From contig BLAL01000049.1 of assembly GCA_015698045.1 (NCBI GenBank), positions 372,001 through 436,000 of the forward strand: a stretch of DNA of 64,000 nt, read 5' to 3'. The DNA is from Rhizophagus clarus (lineage: Eukaryota; Glomeromycota; Glomeromycetes; Glomerales; Glomeraceae). Every line of letters begins with the position of its first letter. The stretch's first letter is position 1. Below, one piece after another: positions 12,235-22,899 of this stretch. The notes below the pieces were generated by a model. The model had not been told where the DNA came from. It did no database searches and saw nothing but the letters and a program-made list of their open reading frames with translations. A program made the translations under genes and the position numbers.

Positions 12235-12570
12235 GGGATAATGACGTATATTAGTTAATTGTACTCTAAAATTAAATAAATTCGAGGGATAACAATGTAT
12301 ATTAGTTAATTGTAAATAAATTCGAGGGATAACGATGCATATTAATTATTTGTAAATAAATTCGAGGGATACGGTAACAATGCACATTAGTGTTAATTGT
12401 ACTCTAAAATTAAATAAATTCGAGGGATAACAATGTATATTAGTTAATTGTAAATAAATTTGAGGGATAACAATGCATATTAATTATTTGTAAATAAATT
12501 CGAGGGATAACGATGCATATTAATTATTTGTAAATAAACTCGAGGGATACGGTAACAATGCACATTAGTT
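12235..12570. repeat. Tandem GAGGGATA array between divergent Plavaka genes
   Basis: Seven spaced GAGGGATA blocks occur in ~40-bp units, each followed by AC(G/A)ATGCATATTA-like sequence and AATTGTAAATAAATTC. Some units carry an extra CGGTAACAATGCACATTA segment. The array lies between the two divergent genes, so it may bind an element-encoded protein and regulate both promoters. That role is inference from position. Confidence 0.65.
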
Positions 12571-12945
12571 AACTGAAGATATCCAATCATAGTAGTAAAT
12601 GGTATTGATCTCTTTCAATTACTCAAAATTAAATAAATTATTTAAAAATTTAACAATACAAAATAATACAATTAATCGAGATATAACGATGCATATTTAA
12701 TTGTTGTATTCAAAAATTAAATAGATCAACAATACAATTAAGAAAAGTCTAAAAATATCTGTATTGTTTACTAATAAAACTGATCGTCATCTACTACTAG
12801 TAAAGCTGAAATAATGAAATATATATATTACATCGTTTTTTTAGTTTTGTTCAGGCAATAAATTCCGTTTTTACTAGTTTTGTTCAGGCAACAAATTCAC
12901 TTTCATAAAATTTGGTTCCGTTTACTATCGCTAAAATCACTCAAA
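12571..12945. promoter_or_regulatory. Leader region of Plavaka transposase
   Basis: AT-rich, with no open frame. It contains a short direct repeat (TTTTACTAGTTTTGTTCAGGCAA-like, twice, at about 12840-12895) just upstream of the transposase ATG. It probably holds the transposase promoter and 5' untranslated leader. Confidence 0.4.
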
Positions 12946-15825
12946 ATGACCTATAAATGTTCATATTGTTCATGTACTTTTTCGTCAACTTATGCATTAA
13001 AACGACATATTTCGGACAAGCATCAATATATTGACGAAGATGAAGAAGTAACCTTTCAATCAAACATGCCACACGAAGAATCTGATCTCTGGGATGATGA
13101 TGATAAAGAAGTATCAAAAGTGCCATATCATGAAGAATCCGGTCTTTGGGATAATGATCTTTCAATGAAAGATGACGAATCTGAATCGAAAATAACATTA
13201 AAACAACCCGTAGAATCTCATAAAAATTTACAAATTTCTGAAGAGTCAGATGAGGAAAGTGGGGAATTTGATGACAACGATGAGTCGGATGAGGAAAGTG
13301 GTGAATTTGATGACGATGATAATGAGGATAATGAAGTTGACTTAACATACTCGTTATCTATCGATGCTGAAGATTTTTGTGGGACCACACTAGATGATGC
13401 AATAAGAGACAAAACACATCCACCTAACACTGAATGGCCAAATGACATTTATCGTGAATTTATGGAAATTGTTATGGAATATCAATTATCTAATTCTTGC
13501 GGTGATAGGATAATTAAGTTAATCAATAAAAGTAGACAAGAGGCTGAAAAAAACCCATTACCAATAAATACTAAGGAAGGTCGTAGATTTCTTGATGTTA
13601 ACAAATTTTCTTATATGAAATTCAAAAAAGTCCTTATCACGAAATTCCAGGATAAAGATTATTCTTTTTATTATCAACCGATAATTCATGGAATTAAAGT
13701 TCTGCTTTTTCAATCTGAAATGAATGAAGAATTTGTTTTTAAGTATAAAAATCATAATACATTGATTAAGACTTATGGTGAACAATTCGAAAGTAATTGG
13801 TGGTATATCACGGAAAATAAAATTCCTGTCGATAACAAATTATTATCGATAATAATCTACACCGATTCCACAACTTGTGATCATCTGGGCAAAACTTCTG
13901 AACATCCTATATATATTTCACTCAGAAATATACCAAATTGGCAGCGAAATAAACTTAACGCTAAAGTACTTGTTGGTTATTTGCCAAAATTGAAAGCAAA
14001 AGATAATACTACAAGGAATTCTGAGTCTTTCTGAAGATTACAGAGACTCATTTTTCAGAGATGTCTCTGAATATTATTATCGCCGATAATGAATCAAAAT
14101 GACATGTATTTAGTTGTTCAAAATAAAATACATCCATTTACACCAAAATTATCGGTCATCCTTGCTGATATGGCGGAAGGAGGAGCATTTACCGCAACAT
14201 ATCTTCCATCAACTTCTAAACGACCATGTTATTATTGCTTGATAAATAATGAAGATCTTAACAATATGGCATTATCTCATATTGATTTACGAACTTCAGA
14301 AAAGATGAAACTAGCTATTAGTGAGAATCAAGCAAGTGAATTTTCGATTCATAAGGAGTTTAATTATTTTTGGGATTTTGACAATTTTAATATTTATGAA
14401 GCGACTGCTCCAGATCGTATGCATTTACTCGACCTTGAAGTAACAAAGTATCTCATAGAATTTACTTGTGAATTATTACACCGAAAGGTCAGCAATAGAG
14501 CAGTAAAAGATATGGACCACAGATTGTGCGCAATCCCATGATATCCAGGCTTAATAATATTAAAAAACAGATTGGAAAATATATCTAAATTTACTGCCAA
14601 TGATTATCGTAATATAATGAAAGTGATTATTTTCGTTATAGATAATTTATACGATGATTATAAAGAAGGTGGAATACCATGTAAGAGACTGTGCAACATT
14701 TTTCATAAATATTTGGTAATGTATATGAAGTTGCGTCAGGAGTCATTTACGGATACCGAGTTAACAGAATTAGAGGTAAATATCGATTATTAATTCTAAA
14801 CCAAATCTTTAATTAGTATTTAATTTCAGTTTTTTAAAAATTTATTACTACTATTATTAGACGTTAATAACTGAATTCTGTCAAGAATTTGTAACGATAT
14901 TTGCCGAATATTCTCCAAGTCGCTGTAAAATACCTAAACTTCACATGCTTCGTTATCATGTAATTCCATCAATTTGACTTTATGGTTCGATGAATGGGAT
15001 GTCAACAGAAACATATGAAATTTTGCATAAGAAGAGCGTTAAAACTCCATATCGAATGACAAATAAAAGAAATTATGTTCCACAAATGTTAACTACGGTA
15101 ATGTTATATGATCTGTTTCGTCATAATCTATTTTAATTGATTAATTTAAATTTGATACGATAGGTGCGACGTTAATATTTAGCCTTGAAACAAAAAAAAC
15201 CTACGATAAGGAGATTTAGTGGATTTTGAAATCTTTTATGGGAGTTCAAATTTACTGAAATTGAAACAATAGTTTCTAAAATAAAACAAGACACCGATAT
15301 CCATCATCTGTATAAAGAAGGGTTTGATAACCTTCATGCAGGTTTTGAAGAGTTTTTGACAGAAAATGAGTTAGAATATGATTATGAATCTGGGCATTTT
15401 AAAATATATTCTAGTGTAGCTGTTGAATCAACTGATATTATCTGAACAGCAGGAACCTTTTATGGTAATGAATAGTTCAGTGATGTAGTAGTCTCTTCTG
15501 AAGAAACTGCGTGGTATGGAAAGGTATGATATGCTTAAAATTTTTTATTAAGATTTTTGTCATGATGACATGTTATTAACTGAATTAAATTTAGGCACTT
15601 TTATTATTGAAATTTTCTGCAAAAGGTTTAAAAGAGCCAGTAAATCTTGCTTTGTTACGATGGTATGAAGAAGTACAAGAAGAAGAGATCATATACGACT
15701 GTCCAAGATTATGGCTAACTGATCAATATACATGTGTTTACTTAGATTCGGTTGATATGTCAGTTTACATTATACCAAGAAATAACTGTGAAAATGAATA
15801 TTTTGTTAATACGTATATTTTTTAA
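12946..15825 (+). pseudogene. Plavaka transposase with N-terminal C2H2 zinc finger
   Basis: ATG at 12946 (MTYKCSYCSCTF). A classical C2H2 finger, C-x2-C...H-x3/4-H, lies at residues 4-27, followed by an acidic Ser/Glu/Asp-rich linker. The Plavaka/CACTA core follows: TEWPNDIYREFMEI, then SNWWYITE, then IIYTDSTTCDHLGKTSEHP (candidate first catalytic Asp at ~13863) and GYLPKLKAKDNTTRNSESF. Exon 1 continues past TGA codons at 14032, 14068 and 14539, all at expected Arg (CGA), through PSTSKRPCYYCLINNEDLNN and DRMHLLDLEVTKYL to ~14775. GT-AG introns are at ~14776-14861, ~15099-15163 and ~15524-15595; the last exon ends at 15825. A full-length gene of normal architecture, silenced by C-to-T nonsense changes. 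Confidence 0.85.
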
Positions 15826-15922
15826 GGTGTAAAATGAAATTAGATTAATATTCTTAGTATTCATTTGTATATAAGTGCGTTTTATGATTTATTAATGAAA
15901 TAATAAATAATGGATTTAACTT

Positions 15923-16300
15923 GATTATTTTTGATAATTGTCAACATCGCAAATCATCGTTGAGATTATTTTTGATAATTATCAAATATCGCAAATCATT
16001 GTTGAGATTATTTTCGATAATTGTCAATATCGCAAATCATTGTTGAGATTATTTTTGATAATTATCAATATCGCAAATCATCGTTGAGATTATTTTCGAT
16101 AATTGTCAATATCGCAAATCATCGTTGAGATTATTTTCGATAATTGTCAATATCGCAAATTATCAGTGCGATTATTTTCGATAACTGTCGACATTGCAAA
16201 TTATCAGTGTGATTATTTTTGATAATTGCCAACATCGCAAATCATCGTCGAGATTATTTTCGATAATTGTCAATATCGCAAATTATCAGTACGATTATTT
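15923..16300. repeat. Right subterminal array of Plavaka element
   Basis: About nine direct copies of a 41-42-bp unit with the core GATTATTTTCGATAATTGTCA followed by ATATCGCAAATCATCGTTGA. Each unit contains a GATAATT(A/G)TC near-palindrome. It lies 130-500 bp from the right end, as expected for transposase-binding subterminal repeats. Confidence 0.8.
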
Positions 16301-17856
16301 TAGAAAAAGTTAAATATCGTTGTATAATTGTGAGATAATTATCGAATATTATCACATTATATTGACTATCGATTTATAAATACGATATTTATCGATAAAG
16401 TGATAATTATCGATGTATATCTTCTGAAAAAATTTCCTAATATAGGTTATCCCGGTAAAGTATCGCAGGAGCTATCAAAATATTGGGATGTGTGTCCAGT
16501 TCTCTTGGACTATATTCAGACCTTGGCGAAGTTTACCTTGGAGAGGGCTTTACTGTCCTCGTGGCAAATCTCAGAAGAGGTCTCCAAATTAGGTCAAGAT
16601 GTAAATCAGGATGCACCAATCATAGACTCCGATGCAAACGCCCAGATGGATATAGAAATATCTCACTCAGAGGCAAACCAATCAACAATAAACATGATGC
16701 TGATCACAAAAGAATCGAATGATGAAACAAGTTTTCAACCTGTATTGTCTAAATCGCAAAAGAAGAAACAACGCAAGAAGGCTAAAGCTGAACAGGAAAC
16801 CTCTAAGGCTCGAAAAAATTCTCGCCCCTCTCTGGATCCACTTGCCAAACAGTTTATTCCCCCCAAGTGAGAAGAATCAACAGGTAATGAAACACTTAAT
16901 CAGCCGCCTGAAAAGAAAGCTAGGTCATCAGACAAGCCAAATACAAGAAAGGTGGTAGAAAATGAAGCGTCGACAGTGATTACTGGATATCAGCCTGCCC
17001 TTAATTCCCAGGCTTTCGTTCATGATATCATAGTATATGACATCCTGGCTAAGTGAGATAACATCACCATTATCAACGTGCTTTCTGATTGAGGAAAGGT
17101 TATCTCTATGACTGTCAAACGGCAGAAGAAATATAAGATACTACGTGTCAAGATAGAGATTTCACAATTGTTTAGGAATTATGAAAAACATTGGATGGCG
17201 CCATTAATGGGTTTTCCAGTCCAATGGTTTCCAGCATCATAGTTCTTACAAGAACGAAAAGAAAGAGAAAGGTATCAAGCTGCAGTGTTGAATCCATCAG
17301 AGAGCATGACTTCAGCTACGCTGATACACAAAAACAATGAAGCCTACCTCATATCCCATAACATTAACATGTTCAAAGAAGTGAAACTACCGGATGGCAA
17401 GAGGAAAATAATTGGATATTTATCTAATTGGGATGACCTATATCGGTTAATAAATACTCCAAATGTTTAGCATGGCGAAACAGTTGACTAGACCCACCAT
17501 ACCTCTCCATTTCACAACCCTAGGAAGTCGACGAAGTCTCCTAATAATAAGAGCCAAGGGAAGACAAAAGTACTAATGTTTCCTTCCCAAATTACAACAG
17601 CGCTAAGACACGACCTGGTAAGAAGGTTACTACGGGCACTAATAATATCCTAGTACATCACAGTAAAGGTAACGCCTCTCGACAACAATATTCATCTAGT
17701 ACTAAACCAGGAAAAGACTCTCTGAAAACTGAGTACGATGACAAGAAACACAAATCCAAGTCGAAAAGGTCTTCTACTTCAAAAAAGATGATCATGGTTG
17801 AAATCACATGAATGAACGAAGTATTAGAAAGTTTATTAAAGAAAACGACCATTTGA

Positions 17857-18117
17857 AGAACCTTGTGGCGTTTTTGTTGGGATAATGACCAACCGTTTTA
17901 GTAAATTGTAATTTTTAGTACTAGGATAGATCCAAATTTTATTTTTTTTTTACATTTTTCCCTCTTTTCATTATTATTAATTATTGGCAATCTGATTGGA
18001 CTGTGGTCTTACCTTGGAGCATAACTGCCTACTGATGTATTGGTCACTATGTAACCTCACTACTATAGTAAATAAAGTTTATGCGCTATCAATGCCATTA
18101 AATTAAAAAAAAAAAAA
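17857..18117 (+). other. 3' untranslated region and poly-A of retroposon 1
   Basis: Non-coding tail of the retroposon, with a T-rich segment (17938-17960), an AATAAAG signal at 18071-18077 and a terminal A run ending at 18117. Confidence 0.6.
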
Positions 18118-21100
18118 TGAAATTTATCAAAATCAAGAATACAAGTGTATAATTAAAGATGAAAGTTCAATTAATGTATGGAGAAGTTCAGGTTTAATAA
18201 AAAAATTCAATGGTAACCAACTTTTTGGTATTAATAATCATATGGTTCAATCTCTAAATTAAAAATAGAAAGCACTAACATGTTCGCCTCAAGAATGGGA
18301 GGATTATTCTATTATGAAGTCACTTTTTAATTATCATCTAAAATGAAGAACAATTGCAAATATTGATTGGTATCAATTATTTATTAAATGGAAACAACAA
18401 GCAAGTCCTCTAATTGAACTAAATAATGAATTGCAAGAAATATACTCTGAAGATTATCAATTTAGTTTGCGTGAACTGGAAGCATGGAAAACTTTTCTTC
18501 GTACTGCTGGTGCTCATAATATAACGTCATAGTTACATGAAACAAATCAGGTATTTTTGATATAGAAATCTTACTTGCAAATGATTCTATTAAAAAAGCT
18601 TATTACAAATTACTTTATTAGTATCAATTTTGATCAAAATCTAGTGACCCAAAACAAGACTGTGCATTACTTGCTCAATTATATCAAATGGGAATTCTTG
18701 CTAATAATTCAATTCAGACCTTCTGGTAATGCTTCAATCAAGCGTTAAGTGATAATAAAAAAAATTATGATAGAAAGCGTAGAATATTATCAATTATTTC
18801 AGATGACTTCATCTATGATGAATTACAAGAAAACTTGGGTGTAAGTAATTTCAAAAATTCTAATATTATAAGTAATACTAAAAACTCATCAACAACTTAC
18901 AATTTAAGGGTTGGATGACATACTATTTTTGAATCATATAAACATGCACGAATAAATGGTTATGGAGTACCTGTACTAGATAAACCAATTTTTCATCAAA
19001 TAAAACTTACTTCTGAACAACTGCAACAGTTTGAATTATTCTTTTCAACAAAAGAACATGTGAATATGAGTTCTTATAAAACTGACAATGAAAGTGGCTT
19101 ACCTGTACTTTATTTACAAGATCACAAGCAAGCTCTATAGGACCAATTTTGTGAAAAATATCCAAATGGAATGTAAAGAACATCTTTTTTGACGTAATTG
19201 AATAGTAAACGCTTTATATATGAACATATCTGCCGATTTGCAGAATTTACCGATCATCAGTTGTGTGGTGCAGTACTGATTAAAATTGATCAAAACCATT
19301 CTCACATAAGAAAAAATAATCAAAAAATATAAAAAAATAAGTAAAATAACCTTTTAAGATCCCTCCCAAAAAATTTACCTCTTTTAATCTGAGCCCAGTA
19401 GAAGAAATTTCTAAAAAAAAAGGAAAAAAATATTATAAAGTTAGTCCATTAAAAAAAAGAAACAAAATTCCAGAATATTTAACAATTTAACGAAAAAAAA
19501 TTAATTTAAAAATAATTAATAACAAATATCAAATAGATTTTAATAAAAAACTATTCAATACATAATTTAAATTTGTTAAAATATCATTATTAACACAGAG
19601 CTATTTATTTATTTAAAGATTTTTTTGAATAATTTTGCTATTTATACAAGATTTTTTTATAAACTATAAAAAAAAAAAATAAAAAAAAAATAAAAAAAAA
19701 TAGCTGCAAGTTGTATACAATGTAAAATAACTACTGGTATACTTGTAAAAATTCTCAACTTACTTTGGTGAGAAAATTGATGGGAAGTTGATGGAGAGTT
19801 CAATAGGAAGTTCACGAAAGAAAAAAATTTTTTAACGCTACTTTATTGAAGTAATTTTTTGATATCATATGTCATATGATAATGTAGCACAAATATAACC
19901 ATTTTTGTGAAACTTGCAAAACTTATTTTTTATTAAATTAACGTCAAATTCCTTAATTTAGGTTAATTTCGTTAATTCTGCCGATCGGCCTATATAAGAA
20001 AATTTGGATGGACTTTGCTCAGAATGTAATGAATGTGGATATCAAGTATTTGCAAATATTGAAAAACTTAATATTACAAACCTATTACTTTGGGTAAGTT
20101 TTTGATAATTTTAGCAATTGGTAATGCTAAAATAATCATATATTTTTTTATAATAGAATGAATTAATTGATGCTGTCCAAAATTTATGACGCTACTTTAG
20201 AAAAAATTATCCAAAGCAGTTAAATGTATCACAAGATGGAATTATTGCAATACATGATTCTTGTTTGACACATTGTTTATGACATGCTTTTGGTAACTAT
20301 GAAGTAATATATTCCAATACTTGTAGTAATTGTAAAAATCTATTTATTTTTTTTAAAAATCTAAAAAAATATTTGCCATTAAATCAATATGAAAATCTTG
20401 ATAATTACCAAAAATGATTGATTGCATTTATGTTACACCATACCTGTAAAATTTACCTCAATGCACAATTGTCTACTACTCTTTCCCAACTTGATTATAA
20501 TAAAGCTTTGATTATTGTGGATTATAAAATGCGAATTAATCCTAAAAAAGCAAGAGAAACAAAAGATAAATGGTTTAGAAAACGTGGATTGACTCTGCAC
20601 ACTGTATTACTATATACCAAAGATCAAAATACTAATAATCTCAATATTAATGCTTATAACCACTGAAGTGGAGATATAAAGCAGGACGCTTGGTTTACGA
20701 CCTCATCATTATATGGAGTATTGGAAACGCTTGAAAAAAAACCTAAATATGTTACCATTATATCTGATAATGGTGGGCATTACCATAATACAGAATTAAT
20801 GATAATATTATCCCATTGGAAAGAGTGATATAATATCTGTATTAATAAATGGATTTTTCTAGAAGCTGGTGAGGTGAAATCCACAAGAATATTTATTACC
20901 TTTAATTTGCATTTTAAAATTTATATATGACTAAAATTATTATTCATCTATCAAGATTACACATGTAATCAAGTACTATGTTAAACTTGGTTATAAGATT
21001 GCTTCTGGTGAAGATATTGAAATGGCAATTAAAGGTCTATCTGGCACTCATATAGCAAATCTTCAACCCAATAGAGAACAAGGTAAATATTTCTATTATA

Positions 21101-22030
21101 TTGTAATTTTTAAAAATAGGATAAATAATTTTTTTTTTTTTTTGAATTTATAAAAAAGAAAAATAAAAAATAGAAACTATTACAGAAATTCAAAATTGGA
21201 ATGAATTTACCTGGGTGTATAATGATGAAGAAACTGGATATATTCATACACGACCCTTACCAAGATTTGGCGAGTTGAATAAATTTTCCCCCAGTAAAAT
21301 TCAAAAAATTGTTAAAAATCGAATAATCATCAAGCCAAATCCTATTATTTCAGAACATTCAAACTCACAAAAACCTTGGAATATATCAAGGATCAATCAC
21401 CAAGGTAGAATTTTCTAATTTTTGAATTAGGAGATCTAATTGAATTATTCTTATTTTCAGATGCTATCAAAAATTTAGAAAATCAAATGAATGAATTAGT
21501 AAATTAGTCACACGTAATAATTCTGATTGATAATTAAAAAAAAACTAATCATGTAATATAGAGAATTACAGACATCGATCCAATATATGAAACAGAAGTA
21601 GAATTAGATCTGAAACATAAAAGGTTTTCTTTATTTTTCATTTTTACTATCATTATTGTCATTATTACAGTCACCATCACATTCTTAGTCATCTATAGCC
21701 ATCACTCTTCTTTTATAATAAAATTACTAATAAGTATTTTTGATTTAGTTTAGAGATTTTTATTTTTAGTTGGGCATTACAACAAAATCAAAAAACTAGA
21801 GAACCAGTAAAATGAATACCTATATGTATTAAGGAACTTCTTGAAATAATGTTTCATGCAGGTACAGTTGACCCAAAAAAAAAAATGACAGCTGCAGAAA
21901 TGCGAAGTGAATTAACCTAACGAGTACTAGAAGGAGAAATAGAGAAAAATGAGGTGCCAAAGGAATCTACTATTGCAAATTGGATTACTTCCTTTTCACG
22001 AGGTTGGAAGCATACAATGGCACTTTAAGC
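18118..22030 (+). pseudogene. DDE-type transposase copy B, remaining part
   Basis: Continues copy B after the retroposon target duplication (18118-18133). Aligned with copy A it shows DWYQLFIKW (18366-18392); ELEAWKTFLRTAGAHNITS (18475-18530); QMGILANNSIQTFW* (a TAA at 18728, probably read-through of a former codon); and CNECGYQVF (~20026-20050) after a 770-bp insertion. Candidate DDE residues follow: VDYKMR (20519), IISDNGGHYH (20765) and FLEAGEVK (20862). A likely GT-AG intron splits it at ~20092-20158. Stops replace Trp in YNH*SGD, among others. No terminal inverted repeat was located for this copy. Confidence 0.65.
19220..19988. mobile_element. Non-coding insertion in copy B with short inverted ends
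   Basis: The copy B reading jumps from KRFIYE (~19217) to ENLDGLCSECNECG (~19993). The intervening ~770 bp is non-coding. Its ends are imperfectly inverted: CTGCCGATTTGCAGAATTTACCGA on the left against GGCCGATCGGCAGAATTAACGA on the right. The flanks TATATGAA and TATATAAG could be an eroded 8-bp duplication. It may be a degraded MITE; family unknown. Confidence 0.45.
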
Positions 22031-22158
22031 AATTGAAGCTGCAGAGTGTACTTGACAGAAAAGACCAGAAAGTTATTTTAAAATTAATCTTTATGTATTT
22101 TTAAGCGTAAATTATATAATAAAATATAGTAATATATAAAATTTTATTATTTTCAAAG

Positions 22159-22393
22159 TAAGGTTGCTGGGCGAAACTAGATAGTTTAGCAAACTGTCTA
22201 AATGTTGAAAGGATAAAACTTGACAAAACTATATTAAAATCTTAGTAAAAAATTAGCGAAACTTGACAAATATCAAAACTTATAGTAAATCATATTAAAT
22301 AGCAAAACAATAGTAAAGTATTATTAAAAAATCAGTAAAATTAGAATTTAGATGTTTAGCCAAATTTAAAATTAGTTTAGACAGGCAACCTTA
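22159..22393. mobile_element. 235-bp MITE, hAT-type
   Basis: A perfect 8-bp duplication TTTCAAAG (22151-22158 and 22394-22401) flanks a non-coding segment with inverted ends TAAGGTTGC...GCAACCTTA. The 8-bp duplication and small size fit a hAT-derived MITE. Internal short repeats (AAAACTTGACAAA, ATTAGCGAAACTTGACAAA) add weak structure. Confidence 0.8.
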
Positions 22394-22401
22394 TTTCAAA
22401 G

Positions 22402-22899
22402 GCTGAAATCTGGCCCGCACATATAGTAAACTCTTTTTTTTACATATGAATGAATGATTTTTTTTCATTTTCTTAATCTTCGGGTCTTGTTTTACTTATC
22501 ATGTGTCTTTATTTAAAGTTAGTGCATAATCTATGAGATTTTCTTTTTAGAATTTTGGTATTTATCGCAAATTTGTTAAATTTAACCCCTTTTTTACATA
22601 TAAAATAATGCTGATCTTAACTGAATCAGCAATTAAATTTTTTCAAAGTTAATATTATGATTAGAATGATTTATAAATCTGTGTTACAAAATTTTAGCAG
22701 TTAATGTTGCAAAACTTTTTTTTGAAATAAATTTTACATACTTTTCTACATATCTATCCTCAATTCCTCTTTTTTTATTACATACTCTTTCTTTTTCTTT
22801 TTCACGCATTTTTTCTTTTTCACTTTTCCACATTCTTTTTGTATTATTTGAATATCTTATAGGTCTCAGCTTTTATGTTAATTTGGAAGACTAGATATA
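22402..22899. other. No gene seen
   Basis: T-rich DNA without an open frame or clear repeat. It leads into the intron-like array. Confidence 0.4.

Larger units (their letters stand above)
9540..16437 (+). mobile_element. Plavaka-type (CACTA superfamily) DNA transposon
   Basis: Imperfect 31-bp inverted ends: GGAAATTTTTTTAGGGGATA at 9540 against GGAAATTTTTTCAGAAGATA on the minus strand from 16437, followed in both by ATCGAT. The element interrupts retroposon 1. It carries a plus-strand Plavaka transposase and a divergently transcribed minus-strand accessory gene, with a tandem array between them and GATAA-rich subterminal repeats at both ends. The two-gene divergent layout resembles the TnpD/TnpA pairing of CACTA elements. 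I could not find a matching 2-3-bp target duplication, so the exact ends may be off by a few bases. Confidence 0.75.
9356..17856 (+). pseudogene. ORF1 protein of retroposon 1 (interrupted)
   Basis: ATG at 9356 (MSQTTIYNVSKEF...) opens a frame that hits TGA at about 9491 and then the Plavaka insertion. It resumes at ~16440 (GYPGKVSQELSKYWDV). The second half has a Lys-rich linker (KKKQRKKAKAEQ near 16760-16800) and then an RRM-like fold: a DIIVYDILAK strand (~17027-17056), a VISMTVKRQKKYK strand (17101-17139) and WMAP...FPVQWFP (17194-17236). After that come KLPDGKRKIIGYLSNWDDLY (17387-17446) and a basic tail. In-frame stops at 16868, 17054, 17090, 17240 and 17468 mostly stand for Trp or Arg. 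The family role (nucleic-acid chaperone of a LINE ribonucleoprotein) is inferred. Confidence 0.65.
9240..18117 (+). mobile_element. ORF1-only poly-A retroposon 1, split by a Plavaka element
   Basis: TGAAATTTATCAAAAT is duplicated exactly at 9224-9239 and 18118-18133. The insert ends in an A run (18105-18117) preceded by AATAAAG (18071-18077). Removing the nested Plavaka element (9540-16437) leaves 1,980 bp, almost the same length as retroposons 2 (1,982 bp) and 3 (1,941 bp). It encodes a single ORF1-like protein and no endonuclease or reverse transcriptase. The long duplication, poly-A tail and plus orientation point to LINE-type mobilisation in trans. Confidence 0.8.

Noticed and set aside
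12941..13448. Minus-strand frames opposite the Plavaka zinc finger and acidic linker
   Set aside because: Shadow frames of the transposase coding strand; His/Ser-rich products mirror its Asp/Glu codons.
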